From positions 1 through 64,000 of the forward strand of contig NZ_FODX01000008.1 in assembly GCF_900110495.1 (NCBI RefSeq): a DNA stretch of 64,000 bases, in the 5' to 3' direction. Source of the stretch: Nitrosovibrio sp. Nv6 (GTDB lineage Bacteria > Pseudomonadota > Gammaproteobacteria > Burkholderiales > Nitrosomonadaceae). A model generated the notes under the pieces. The model saw only the letters and a list, made by a program, of their open reading frames with translations. It ran no database searches and was not told the origin of the DNA. Positions 54,886 through 64,000 of this stretch are shown here, piece by piece; position 1 is the first letter of the stretch, and the number at the start of each line of letters is the position of its first letter. Both the position numbers and the translations under genes were made by a program.

Positions 54886-56232
54886 TCAGCCCTTTACAAT
54901 TTCCCCGCGCAATGAATGTGATAGGGCCGCAGTAATTTTTACATTTATGAAATGGCCGATCTTTTCCGGGTAGCCGGCGAAATTTACCATGCGATTATTA
55001 TCAGTACGTCCACAAAGCTCGTTGGCATCTTTTTTAGACTGACCTTCCACCAGAATACGTTGAGTCGTCCCGATCATGCTTCGACTGATCGCTTGCGCCT
55101 GCTGCTCGACCTTTTCCTGCAAGCGTTGCAACCGCTCAAGCTTGATTTGATGAGGTGTCGTGTCCGCCAGTTCCGCCGCAGGCGTGCCCGGACGCGGACT
55201 GTAAATGAAGCTGAAGGACCCGTCGAAGTTTACCCTCTCAACAAGCTTCAAGGTAGCTTCGAAATCGGCCTCCGTTTCGCCCGGAAACCCGATGATGAAA
55301 TCGGAAGTAAGTGAAATATCGGGTCGCGCTGCGCGAAGCCGGCGGATGATGGATTTATATTCCAGCGTTGTATAACCGCGCTTCATCGCTGCCAATATAC
55401 GGTCGGATCCTGATTGAACCGGCAAGTGCACATGACTTACCAGTTTAGGTAATGTTTCGTAAGCTTCGATCAGCCGTGGGGTAAACTCCCTTGGATGAGA
55501 CGTCGTATAGCGGATGCGCTCGATACCCGGAATCTCGTGAATAAACTCAAGCAGCAGCGCCAGGTCGCCAATCTCCCTCTCTTCCCCTTCTCCCCCATAT
55601 TCGATTACACCCCGATACGCGTTGACATTCTGCCCGAGCAACGTGACTTCCTTGACGCCCTGGCTTGCCAATCCGGCAATTTCAGTCAGTACATCATCCA
55701 GCGGGCGCGAGATTTCTTCGCCGCGCGTATAAGGCACGACACAAAAGCTGCAATACTTGCTGCACCCTTCCATAATGGAAACAAAAGCGGTGACGCCTTC
55801 GGTACGTGCTGGCGGCAGGTGGTCGAATTTTTCGATTTCGGGGAACGAAATATCCACCTGGGGGCGGCCTGTCGCTTGACGCTGGGAAATCAGTTGAGGC
55901 AACCGGTGCAGGGTTTGCGGACCGAATACCAGATCCACGTACGGCGCGCGTTTCACAATCTCCGCGCCCTCCTGGCTGGCAACGCAACCGCCCACGCCGA
56001 TCAGCAGATCGGGGTTGGAAGTTTTAAGATGTCTGACGCGCCCCAGATCATGGAATACCTTCTCCTGAGCCTTCTCCCGCACCGAGCAGGTGTTGAAAAG
56101 AATTACATCGGCATCAGCGGGATTTTCGGTTTTTTCCATGCCCTGCGCATCATGAAGCACGTCTGCCATTTTGTCCGAGTCATACTCGTTCATCTGGCAG
56201 CCAAATGTTTTGATGTAAAGTTTTTTAGCCAC
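54886..56232 (-). CDS. miaB: tRNA-2-methylthio-N6-isopentenyladenosine synthase
   Basis: MiaB adds the methylthio group to i6A37 in tRNAs. The 448-residue protein has the UPF0004 domain cluster with Cys12, Cys49 and Cys83, the radical-SAM cysteines 157, 161 and 164 in GCSKYCSFC, and a C-terminal TRAM domain ([20 protein letters not shown]). The order miaB-phoH-ybeY-corC is conserved in proteobacteria, but here a 654-base gap with a repeat array interrupts it. Confidence 0.98.
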   Translation of the reverse strand: MAKKLYIKTFGCQMNEYDSDKMADVLHDAQGMEKTENPADADVILFNTCSVREKAQEKVFHDLGRVRHLKTSNPDLLIGVGGCVASQEGAEIVKRAPYVDLVFGPQTLHRLPQLISQRQATGRPQVDISFPEIEKFDHLPPARTEGVTAFVSIMEGCSKYCSFCVVPYTRGEEISRPLDDVLTEIAGLASQGVKEVTLLGQNVNAYRGVIEYGGEGEEREIGDLALLLEFIHEIPGIERIRYTTSHPREFTPRLIEAYETLPKLVSHVHLPVQSGSDRILAAMKRGYTTLEYKSIIRRLRAARPDISLTSDFIIGFPGETEADFEATLKLVERVNFDGSFSFIYSPRPGTPAAELADTTPHQIKLERLQRLQEKVEQQAQAISRSMIGTTQRILVEGQSKKDANELCGRTDNNRMVNFAGYPEKIGHFINVKITAALSHSLRGEIVKG

Positions 56233-56347
56233 GCCTATACCAAAGTATTACCAAAATGTGCACTGAACTATCCTGAGAAAGTACTATCGGTCCGACTCAA
56301 CCCGGTCTGCCCGTCCGAGGGCGATCATGGCTGATGTTCATAAAGCC

Positions 56348-59161
56348 TTACCCGCTGTTTCTCAATCCTGCGGCCACCCCGTTAATGGTGAGTTGTATCG
56401 CGCGCTTCACCGCGTCAGTGGAATCGCCGGAACGATAGCGGCGCAACAGCTCTACCTGAAGGTGATTGAGTGGGTCGATGTAGGGCGTGCGATTGCGGAT
56501 GCTGCGAGCGAGGGTAGGATTGTCCTGCAGCAGTTCGGTGCGGCCGGTCACGGCGAAAAGCCATTTTACGCACAAACCCCATTCTCTCTGTATGCGCCCG
56601 AAAACTTCTTCTCGCAAGTCAACATCAGTAACAAGCTCAGCATAGCGTGACGCGATGCCCATGTCGGTTTTGGCCAGCACCATATCCATGTTGGATAGCA
56701 GTGTTTGCAGGAACGGCCAGGTACGATGCATTTCCTGCAGAAATCCCAAGCCCTTTGCGCCCCGGCCTTCGCGCTGGACGAACATTTCTACAGCCGTGCC
56801 GAAGCCGTACCAGCCGGTAATCATGGCACGGTTGACGCTCCAGCTGAATGTCCAGGGGATGGCGCGCAGATCTTCTATCAGGTCGGATTTCTTCCGGGAT
56901 GGCGGGCGGCTGCCGATATTCAGACCAGCAATTTCCCTTATCGGAGTCGATTCCTGAAAATAGCGTGTAAACCCCGGCGTTTCATATACCAGATTGCGAT
57001 AAGCTGCGAGCGCATCGCCTGCCAGCACTTCCATGATGCGATAATAATCAGCGGCGCGTTGACCAAGAGGATCATGGCTCAGCAGCGTAGCCTCGACGGT
57101 GGCCGCTACCAACGTTTCAAGATTACGCCGGCCAATTTCCGGGTCGGCATATTTGCTGCCGATGACTTCGCCCTGCTCCGTGATTCGTATCTGGCCATTG
57201 ACGCTGGCCGGAGGCTGAGCCAGTATTGCCTGATAGCTGGGGCCGCCGCCACGCCCGACTGTGCCGCCGCGTCCATGAAACAAACGCAATTCAATCTTGT
57301 GCTTGGCGAAAACTTTGGTTAATTCTGTTTCGGCTTTGTAAAGCTCCCAGTTGGCGGCCAGGAACCCGCCATCCTTGTTGCTATCGGAATAACCCAGCAT
57401 CACTTCCTGAACATCATCGCGTGATGCGAGGAGTTTGCGGTAATACGGTAGCGAGAACAGCTCGTCCATAATGACGCCGCAGCCGCGCAAATCCGCGATA
57501 GTCTCGAACAATGGAACGATATTGAGATGCAGGCAGGGTTTTTCTCCGGCTAGCAAGAGACCCACTTCCTTCAGCAACAGCGCAACCTCCAGCATGTCGG
57601 AAATGCCGTCGGCTTTGGAAATAACGTAATTTGGCAATGCCGCGCGGCCGAAGCGCCGTTGAATTTCCGCCGCTGTTTGCAAAATGCACAGTTCGCTCTG
57701 AGCGAGTTCGGAATAGTCCAGATAAGGTGAACGCAGGGGACGGGGACAGCTGATCTCTGTCAGCAGCCACTGGACACGCTCCGTCTCGGTCAATTCGGAA
57801 TAACCTGTGCGATTGGCGCCATACTCGAACAATTCCGCCACTACCTGCTCATGTACATTGCTGTGCTGGCGCATATCCAGCGGCGCGAGATGAAATCCGA
57901 AAACTTCGGCTGCGCGTCTCAGGTGACGCAGTTCACCGCGCGCCAATAATTCCGACTTGTGCTGCTTGAGGGAGTGGATGACGATATCGAGCTCCCGCAC
58001 GAATTCCATGCTTTCCCTGTAAGGTGCGGCGGGTCCTACCGGACGCCGCTGCCGGATTACGTGACCAAGACCCTGGCTGGTAGCAGCGAGACGTGCATAA
58101 ATGCCGATCAGCGCGCGCCGGTAAGGCTCATCGGCACGGCTGACCGCGTGGTCGGGCGACGCTTCTGCCAGTTTGGCCAGTGCCTCATCCACATTCACCA
58201 GTCGCTCCGTCAGACTTAACTTTCGGCCGATCTGATGTACTTCACCCATATAGAAGTCGAGCGCCAGCGCCGATTGACGCTCAGCTGCATGCAGCATTAC
58301 CTCATGGGTGACAAATGGATTGCCGTCCCGATCGCAGCCTATCCAGCTGCCTATGCGCAGGAACGGCGGAATATGCGGCGCGTTGGCTCCCATGCGGCGT
58401 TCGAGCAGATCCTCGATTTCCGCATACAGACGGGGTACTTCGGTAAGAAAAGTGTAATGGTAATAGGCCAGACCGTTTTTGATCTCGTCATACACCGAGA
58501 GGCGCTGCGAACGCAGCATGCGAGTCTGCCACAATATCTGAATGGCGGAGCGCAACCCGTCTTCGTTGCTGCGCAACTCGTCCGGCGTAAGCTGCACCCG
58601 GTCGCGCTCGTTCAGCAGGTGCGCAATGGTCAATTGGCAATCGAGTATGCTTCTGCGCTGCACCTCGGTCGGGTGCGCCGTCAGTACCGGTGAGACGACC
58701 GCCTTGGCGAAGAATCTGCTTAATGCGGCGCCGTCCTTCCCGCTGTTGAAGACCCGATCCAGCGCCAATGCCACGCTCCCTGCCTGCGGCGGCGATCCGG
58801 CCCGAAGATGGCTGCGCCGACGGCGGTTGTGATGCATGTCTTCGGCGATGTTGGAAAGTTGCGAAAATTGGCTGAATGCGCGCACGACCGCTTCCGTCGC
58901 CTTGTTGCTCAACTGATTGAGCATCATATCCATTTCCTGCCGTGCCGTCGGATCCTGCTCGCGGCGAAATCGAATCGCGGTCTGGCGGATGTTTTCGACC
59001 AGATCAAAAGTAGGGTCTCCCTCCTGCTCACGCAAGGTATCGCCCAGCATGCGCCCCAGCAGGCGGATATCCTCACGAAGGGGATCGTCCTTCACGGGCG
59101 GATCTTTATCATTGCTGTGATTTTTATCGAAATTTCCGCTTCGGGAAGCAAGGGAACTCAT
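56348..59161 (-). CDS. ppc: phosphoenolpyruvate carboxylase
   Basis: Ppc makes oxaloacetate from PEP and bicarbonate, refilling the TCA cycle, which matters for an autotroph or chemolithotroph. From ATG 59161 (AAAGAGG eight bases upstream) it has 937 residues. Conserved blocks include [13 protein letters not shown] with the catalytic histidine, [27 protein letters not shown] and the C-terminal end [11 protein letters not shown]. An upstream in-frame ATG at 59236 has no ribosome site. Confidence 0.97.
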   Translation of the reverse strand: MSSLASRSGNFDKNHSNDKDPPVKDDPLREDIRLLGRMLGDTLREQEGDPTFDLVENIRQTAIRFRREQDPTARQEMDMMLNQLSNKATEAVVRAFSQFSQLSNIAEDMHHNRRRRSHLRAGSPPQAGSVALALDRVFNSGKDGAALSRFFAKAVVSPVLTAHPTEVQRRSILDCQLTIAHLLNERDRVQLTPDELRSNEDGLRSAIQILWQTRMLRSQRLSVYDEIKNGLAYYHYTFLTEVPRLYAEIEDLLERRMGANAPHIPPFLRIGSWIGCDRDGNPFVTHEVMLHAAERQSALALDFYMGEVHQIGRKLSLTERLVNVDEALAKLAEASPDHAVSRADEPYRRALIGIYARLAATSQGLGHVIRQRRPVGPAAPYRESMEFVRELDIVIHSLKQHKSELLARGELRHLRRAAEVFGFHLAPLDMRQHSNVHEQVVAELFEYGANRTGYSELTETERVQWLLTEISCPRPLRSPYLDYSELAQSELCILQTAAEIQRRFGRAALPNYVISKADGISDMLEVALLLKEVGLLLAGEKPCLHLNIVPLFETIADLRGCGVIMDELFSLPYYRKLLASRDDVQEVMLGYSDSNKDGGFLAANWELYKAETELTKVFAKHKIELRLFHGRGGTVGRGGGPSYQAILAQPPASVNGQIRITEQGEVIGSKYADPEIGRRNLETLVAATVEATLLSHDPLGQRAADYYRIMEVLAGDALAAYRNLVYETPGFTRYFQESTPIREIAGLNIGSRPPSRKKSDLIEDLRAIPWTFSWSVNRAMITGWYGFGTAVEMFVQREGRGAKGLGFLQEMHRTWPFLQTLLSNMDMVLAKTDMGIASRYAELVTDVDLREEVFGRIQREWGLCVKWLFAVTGRTELLQDNPTLARSIRNRTPYIDPLNHLQVELLRRYRSGDSTDAVKRAIQLTINGVAAGLRNSG

Positions 59162-59287
59162 AAACGTAACCTCTTTCTTAACGGCAGATACGACCGGATG
59201 CCTCGCGTGCTTCAATCCAGCTTTGGCGCGCGGCATGCTAAAATGGGTGCTAGCAGCAATTCCGTAATTTTCTCATTGTTAATAATA

Positions 59288-60253
59288 ATGCCTAATTCAT
59301 CCAGATCACCAAAAATCGTTATTGCCACGCGGGAAAGCGTTCTTGCCCTGTGGCAGGCAAATTTCATTCGGGATCGGCTCACGAAATTATACCCGCAAAC
59401 GGAATTCAGCATATCCGCTATGACGACCCGTGGCGATCAGATTCTGGATGTATCCCTCTCCAAAATTGGCGGCAAGGGATTATTCATCAAGGAACTGGAG
59501 CAGGCCCTGGAAGATGGCCGCGCCGATATCGCGGTGCATTCGATGAAGGATGTGCCGATGGATATGCCGCCGGGATTTGCACTGGCCGCCATCGCCGAAC
59601 GCGAAGATCCGCGCGATGCTTTTATTTCCAATCGATATGCCACGCTCGATTCGCTCCTGACCGGCAGTGTGGTGGGAACCTCCAGTCTACGCCGCGAAAG
59701 CCAGCTGCGCGCGCGTTTCCCGCATTTGCAGGTGCAGCCCTTGCGCGGCAACGTGCAGACGCGGCTGCGCAAGCTGGATGAAGGGCAGTTTGCGGCTATT
59801 ATTTTAGCGGCTGCGGGTTTGAAACGGCTGGGGCTGGGCAATCGAATTACCGCACTGTTAAGTCCCGAATTGAGTTTGCCGGCAGTGGGCCAAGGCGCCT
59901 TGGGCATCGAGTGCCGGACCGATCGAACCGATTTGATCGAGTTGATGAAACCGCTACATCATCTGCCCACTGCTCAGTGCGTTGAAGCGGAGCGCGCCAT
60001 GAGCCGCGCGTTGGGTGGAAGCTGCGAAGTGCCCCTGGGAGGCTTTGCTGAAATTGCCGGAGGTATACTGCGATTACGCGGATTCGTCGCCAGCCAGGAT
60101 GGAATGCGCATGATAAGTGATGAATTGAGTGGCGATCCGGAAGTCGGGACGGTAATGGGTGCGCAGCTGGCGCAGAATTTGAAGGTACAGGGCGCGGAAG
60201 AAATTCTGACAGCGCTGGGATCAAGAGCGACCGAGCCCGTGAGCCACCCGTGA
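59288..60253 (+). CDS. hemC: porphobilinogen deaminase
   Basis: HemC joins four porphobilinogens into hydroxymethylbilane. The protein from ATG 59288 has 321 residues: [52 protein letters not shown] and [13 protein letters not shown], where Cys246 carries the dipyrromethane cofactor. Its frame is open far upstream inside ppc on the other strand, but homology begins here. hemD starts in its stop codon (GTGA). Confidence 0.97.
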   Translation: MPNSSRSPKIVIATRESVLALWQANFIRDRLTKLYPQTEFSISAMTTRGDQILDVSLSKIGGKGLFIKELEQALEDGRADIAVHSMKDVPMDMPPGFALAAIAEREDPRDAFISNRYATLDSLLTGSVVGTSSLRRESQLRARFPHLQVQPLRGNVQTRLRKLDEGQFAAIILAAAGLKRLGLGNRITALLSPELSLPAVGQGALGIECRTDRTDLIELMKPLHHLPTAQCVEAERAMSRALGGSCEVPLGGFAEIAGGILRLRGFVASQDGMRMISDELSGDPEVGTVMGAQLAQNLKVQGAEEILTALGSRATEPVSHP

Positions 60254-61053
60254 CCAAACCGCTGGCCGGGACCAATATCCTGGTCACGCGTCCGGCCCAT
60301 CAGGCCGGCGAGCTTGCTGACCGCATACGCGCAGCAGGTGGTAATCCCATTTTATTTCCGGTGCTGGAGATTCTGGATACGACGAATCAGCATCCACTGC
60401 TGGATTTGATCGAACGTCTCGACGAATTCGACCTTGCAATTTTTATTAGTCCCAACGCAGTCAATAAGGCAATGCGTCTGATACTGGCAAAGCGGACATT
60501 GCCCACCGGGCTTAAAATTGCGGCGGTTGGCCAGGGGACCGTGCGGGAACTGGGAAATTTTGGCGTTAATGCCGTAATCGCCCCGACTACACGTTTCGAT
60601 AGCGAAGCGTTGCTTGACATGGCTGAATTAAGGCAAATGGAAGGCAAACGCGTCGTAATTTTTCGTGGCGACAGGGGACGGGAAGTGCTGGGAGAAAATT
60701 TGCTGAAAAGGGGCGCCACCCTGGAATATGCAGAATGTTACCGCCGGGTCAAGCCGCATTCGGATACCGCTCTGTTAGCCAGAGCCCGGGCGAGTGGAAA
60801 AATGACCGTGATTACGATAACCAGCAGTGAAGGGTTGCGCAATTTATGCGATATGGTTGGCGAATCCGGTCAGGCGTGGCTCCGAAAAACGCCATTGTTT
60901 GTATCTCACGAGCGCATAGCTCAAACCGCGAGGAAACTGGGATTTACGCGCGTGATCCTTACCTCTGCCGGCGATGATGGGCTGATGGAAGGCTTGCTGG
61001 ATTACTTTCAGCCGGAAGCCAGCGGCGAAAATCGAATTTCAACGAAACCATGA
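60250..61053 (+). CDS. hemD: uroporphyrinogen-III synthase
   Basis: HemD closes hydroxymethylbilane into uroporphyrinogen III with inversion of ring D. The 267-residue protein starts at GTG 60250 and shows the two-domain HemD pattern: [42 protein letters not shown] and [17 protein letters not shown]. Sequence conservation in this family is low, but position in hemC-hemD-hemX-hemY supports the call. It overlaps hemX by four bases. Confidence 0.94.
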   Translation: MTKPLAGTNILVTRPAHQAGELADRIRAAGGNPILFPVLEILDTTNQHPLLDLIERLDEFDLAIFISPNAVNKAMRLILAKRTLPTGLKIAAVGQGTVRELGNFGVNAVIAPTTRFDSEALLDMAELRQMEGKRVVIFRGDRGREVLGENLLKRGATLEYAECYRRVKPHSDTALLARARASGKMTVITITSSEGLRNLCDMVGESGQAWLRKTPLFVSHERIAQTARKLGFTRVILTSAGDDGLMEGLLDYFQPEASGENRISTKP

Positions 61054-62111
61054 GTGCAGAAACTCAATCTGTCGAGACCGGGAAGTCAAATGAAGTGCGC
61101 AAGAGACCCGCTCAGGGATGGACCGGGCGAATCAGTTCCGTTTTGCTTCTTGCTCTGATCTTTGTCCCGGTAATGGCGTGGCAGTGGTACGACACGCGTC
61201 ATGAAATCGCTGGATTGCAGCATGAGCTGGCAAAACGGCTGGCCGAATCCGATGCTTCGGGCAAAGAGTCGCATCACCTGGCGGCAGAGGCGACCGAGGC
61301 AGGGCGTCGGGTAGAAACAAAGGTTAACTTGCTGGAAGCCAAACTGGCTGAATCGCAGAGCCAGCAACTGGCGCTGGAGGCGCTGTACCAGGAGCTTACG
61401 CGTAATCGCGATGAGGCAACACTGGAGGAAGTGGAACAGTTGCTTCTTATTGCCAATCAACAGTTGCAGCTGGCAAGCAATGTCAAGGCTGCTCTGATCG
61501 CTATGCAAGAGGCTGATGCCCGCCTGCAGCGCATTGACCGCCCCCAGTTATCCCCCTTGCGCAAGATCCTCGCGCAGGACATGGACCTTCTGAAATCCGC
61601 ACCCTATGTGGATACGGTGGGGATCAGCCTGCGCCTGGACAATCTGGCGGCCTCAGTCGATACATTGCCGTTGAAGATGGAACTTCGTCCACCGGAAACC
61701 GTCTCTTCCCCGCATCAAATTCCGGCGACGGAAAATATATGGCTCAGGTTCGCGCGTGAGGCATGGGAAGACGTAAAGCGATTGGTACGTGTCCAGTACA
61801 TGAATCAACCGGATCTTGCTCTGCTATCGCCATCACAGGCATATTTTCTGCGGGAGAATTTAAAGCTGCGCCTGCTGTCGGCTCGGCACGCACTGCTTGC
61901 CCGCGATGTAGCGAGCTTCAAGGCTGATCTCGATGCATCTGTAGAATGGATCAGCCGTTATTTCGACAACGAATCGAAATCCGTCGTCGATATGCTTGAA
62001 GCACTGCGTCAGTTGCAAGACAGCGAAGTGAGTATTGAATTGCCTCGTATTTCTGCCAGTCTCGGTGCGGTGCGCAACTATCGGATTGCACGCGACCGAG
62101 GAATTAGATGA
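61050..62111 (+). CDS. hemX: HemX family membrane protein
   Basis: The 353-residue protein has a short cytoplasmic N-terminus, one transmembrane helix (about 29-48), a coiled coil rich in Ala, Glu and Leu (about 50-125) and a globular periplasmic domain with EVEQLLLIANQQLQLASNV and LRLLSARHALLARD. HemX proteins of this type lie in hem operons; the old methyltransferase annotation is not supported by sequence. Its role is not established. It overlaps hemY by four bases. Confidence 0.9.
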   Translation: MSAETQSVETGKSNEVRKRPAQGWTGRISSVLLLALIFVPVMAWQWYDTRHEIAGLQHELAKRLAESDASGKESHHLAAEATEAGRRVETKVNLLEAKLAESQSQQLALEALYQELTRNRDEATLEEVEQLLLIANQQLQLASNVKAALIAMQEADARLQRIDRPQLSPLRKILAQDMDLLKSAPYVDTVGISLRLDNLAASVDTLPLKMELRPPETVSSPHQIPATENIWLRFAREAWEDVKRLVRVQYMNQPDLALLSPSQAYFLRENLKLRLLSARHALLARDVASFKADLDASVEWISRYFDNESKSVVDMLEALRQLQDSEVSIELPRISASLGAVRNYRIARDRGIR

Positions 62112-63319
62112 AGTGGGCGCTATGGTTTCTGGCGTTGTTTTCCGTTGCCGTGGCGGTGACGCTCGCCGCCAGATACAACAATGGCTATGTGCTGATCGTG
62201 GCTCAACCTTATCGCATCGAGCTCTCGCTCAATTTATTGGCCGTCTTACTGCTGGCGACTATTTTTATCGCTTATTTCGTCGTGCGGCTGGCTGTCATTA
62301 CGCTGCGATTGCCAACAGAGGTGAGCGAATTCCGTTCTCGCAGGCGCCACGAGAAAGCGCGTACGAGAATGCTCGACGGGCTCAAGGCGTTCTTTGAAGG
62401 GCGCTACGCTCAGGCCGAGAAAGCTTCCGCTGCCGCGCTGGAACTGAAAGAATCTCCTGCCGTTAGCGCGATTAATGCCATGGTCGCTGCCCGTTCCGCA
62501 CACGAACTGAGAAAGTATTCCCGACGTGACGAGTTTATTGCGTTGGCGGAAAGCAATGCACCGAAAGAGATAACGCTGCGGCTGATGACACAAGCCGAAT
62601 TGTTGCTGGATGAACGCCGGTTCGATGAAGCACTGAAAATATTGCAGTCCCTGACCGCCACGGGGACGCGCCCGCCTACCGCCGCACTGCGGCTGGAACT
62701 TAAAGCGCAGCAGCGGTCAAAAAACTGGGATGCCGTTCTGGATCTGCTGCGGGAGCTGGAGCAGCGGAATGCGGTTGACATGGAACTGGTGAGGCAGCTG
62801 AGACGCCGCGCCAATGTGGAAAGTCTCAAAAGCAGAATGTTGAATCCCCAGGCACTGAAGGAGTATTGGCAAAATACGTCTTCAACCGATAAGAAAGACA
62901 GCAAGCTGGCCGCCGCTGCGGCGCGTGCGTATACGTCAATGGGGGACTCTGCAACCGCTCGTCAGATTATTGAGGAGAGTCTGGATAACCAATGGGATTC
63001 CGAATTAGCCGAGCTGTACGCGCAATGTACGGGTAACGATGCCGTCAGGCAAATTGAACGCGCCGAAGCCTGGCTCAAGTCTCATCCCAACGACGCATCT
63101 CTGCTGTTTGCCTTGGGCAAGCTTTGCGTCCACTGCGAACTATGGGGCAAAGCACAAAATTATCTGGAGGCGAGTCTGTCGGTGGAACCGGATTACCCGG
63201 CGCATCTGGCGTTGGCACAGCTGAACGGGAAACTTGGCCGGCCCGAACTGGCTAGCGATCATTATGGCAAGGGCCTCGAACTCGCATTGAGGCGACTCGA
63301 CGCACTGGCGCAGGAGTAA
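62108..63319 (+). CDS. hemY: HemY family TPR membrane protein
   Basis: The 403-residue protein has two N-terminal transmembrane helices (about 3-20 and 40-62) and a large TPR-type helical domain: KAFFEGRYAQAEKASAAALE, AELLLDERRFDEALKILQSL and AQNYLEASLSVEPDYPAHLA. This proteobacterial HemY is unrelated to the protoporphyrinogen oxidase also named HemY; it is thought to coordinate late haem synthesis at the membrane. It ends the hemC-hemD-hemX-hemY unit. Confidence 0.92.
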   Translation: MKWALWFLALFSVAVAVTLAARYNNGYVLIVAQPYRIELSLNLLAVLLLATIFIAYFVVRLAVITLRLPTEVSEFRSRRRHEKARTRMLDGLKAFFEGRYAQAEKASAAALELKESPAVSAINAMVAARSAHELRKYSRRDEFIALAESNAPKEITLRLMTQAELLLDERRFDEALKILQSLTATGTRPPTAALRLELKAQQRSKNWDAVLDLLRELEQRNAVDMELVRQLRRRANVESLKSRMLNPQALKEYWQNTSSTDKKDSKLAAAAARAYTSMGDSATARQIIEESLDNQWDSELAELYAQCTGNDAVRQIERAEAWLKSHPNDASLLFALGKLCVHCELWGKAQNYLEASLSVEPDYPAHLALAQLNGKLGRPELASDHYGKGLELALRRLDALAQE

Positions 63320-63358
63320 CCCGGCTGCGGCTCGCAGCCGCCCGGATGACCCGGAAAA

Positions 63359-64000
63359 TCAGGGCTTTGGTTCGCTTGCCGAAGTCGTGAATGCGTCGGA
63401 AAAAAACTCATTTTCCGGGAGGCCGCGCAGGCGGGTGAAATCCCGATGTGCCGCTTCGACCATCGCCGGTGTGCCGCAAGCGTATATCTGATATCCGGCG
63501 AGATCGTCGAAATCCTGCAGCACGGCTTCATGTACCAGGCCGGTCCTTCCATGCCAGTTATCCGTTGGAAGGGGCTCGGATAGTACCGGGATAAAGGTAA
63601 AATTGTCATGTTCCTGCTGCCAGCTTCCTGCCAGATCCGTCATATAAAGATCGGACCTGGTGCGGTTGCCCCAGTAGAGGACCATCTGCCGCTCATGCGC
63701 CCGGAAGTTTTGTACATGAAAGATATGTTCGAGTATGCTTTTAACCGGTGCGAACCCTGTGCCGCTGGCTACGAAGATAATTGGTTTATCTGAATCTTCC
63801 CGCAGAAAAAAGGTGCCGAGCGGCCCTTCGAAGCGCAGGATGTCCTTCTCCTTCATCTGGGTGAATACATGCTCGGCGAATGCGCCGCCGCGGTAATTTC
63901 GCACATGTAGCTGCAGCAGTTCGTCGTCGTGAGGCGCATTCGCTAGGGAGAAACTCCGGCGCTTGCCATTTTTCATGAGAATGTCGATATATTGCCCAGC
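63359..64000 (-). CDS. ferredoxin-NAD(P)H reductase-type flavoprotein, C-terminal part (cut by the window)
   Basis: The frame is open to the right edge, so the N-terminus is outside. The visible 213 residues begin AGQYIDILMKNGKRRSFSLA, the FAD-binding block, followed by FEGPLGTFFLRE, the NAD-binding ASGTGFAPVKSIL, LYWGNRTRSDLYM and YACGTPAMVEAAHRDF. This matches the CDP-6-deoxy-3,4-glucoseen reductase-like family, proteins that usually carry an N-terminal [2Fe-2S] ferredoxin domain. That domain would be beyond the window. The electron acceptor is unknown. Confidence 0.88.
   Translation of the reverse strand, partial: AGQYIDILMKNGKRRSFSLANAPHDDELLQLHVRNYRGGAFAEHVFTQMKEKDILRFEGPLGTFFLREDSDKPIIFVASGTGFAPVKSILEHIFHVQNFRAHERQMVLYWGNRTRSDLYMTDLAGSWQQEHDNFTFIPVLSEPLPTDNWHGRTGLVHEAVLQDFDDLAGYQIYACGTPAMVEAAHRDFTRLRGLPENEFFSDAFTTSASEPKP

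Overview
The window is a stretch of bacterial chromosome, mostly housekeeping genes in tight operons. The proteins and gene order point to a betaproteobacterium: mlaFEDCB followed by an ABC-2 exporter and a BolA protein, ftsY-ftsE-ftsX next to rpoH, hemCDXY, bpt beside aat, and a DUF3426 protein behind prmA. The sequence style, the paired small c-type cytochromes and the His-rich secreted metal-binding protein suggest the Nitrosomonadaceae (Nitrosospira-like ammonia oxidisers). No ammonia-oxidation gene is present, so this placement is an inference.

Layout. 1-4.4 kb is accessory: the end of an unknown gene, a His-rich secreted protein, a UMF1-type transporter, a small unknown protein, and a decayed IS2-group (IS3 family) element lying beside tRNA-Thr(CGT). 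4.7-15 kb: aroQ, accB-accC (fatty-acid initiation), prmA with a zinc-ribbon membrane protein, the complete mlaFEDCB phospholipid-transport operon, an ABC-2 exporter and a BolA protein. 15-18.7 kb, minus strand: rpoH, then ftsX-ftsE-ftsY. 18.9-23.8 kb: an active/inactive M16 peptidase pair, rsmD-coaD-ferredoxin, and convergent yggS. 24-28.8 kb, minus: dnaE and a YheT-type hydrolase. 29.4-31.1 kb: a small accessory patch with a secreted 110-aa protein, an FGE-fold lipoprotein and tRNA-Lys(TTT).

31.2-44 kb, plus: thiO, yebC-ruvC-ruvA-ruvB, then the complete tol-pal cluster (ybgC-tolQ-tolR-tolA-tolB-pal-cpoB) running into queE-queC and the N-degron transferase pair aat-bpt. 44-49 kb: a secreted TPR protein (minus), pyrD, an RnfB-like ferredoxin with nth, a DUF1841 gene, and two single-haem cytochromes c (minus). 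49.2-59.2 kb, all minus: uup, a divergent pyrophosphatase homologue, corC-ybeY-phoH, miaB and ppc. 59.3-63.3 kb: hemC-hemD-hemX-hemY. A ferredoxin-type reductase is cut by the right edge.

Most notable observations: ruvC appears to start at an ATC codon, because only that start retains catalytic Asp7 and a Shine-Dalgarno sequence precedes it; a GC-rich 99-bp tandem array (4.6 copies, each with two perfect hairpins) sits between miaB and phoH just upstream of a plausible phoH promoter; a pyrophosphatase homologue keeps its metal ligands but has lost phosphate-binding residues; and an FGE-fold lipoprotein lacks the catalytic cysteines. I found no convincing new multi-gene system, CRISPR array or prophage.
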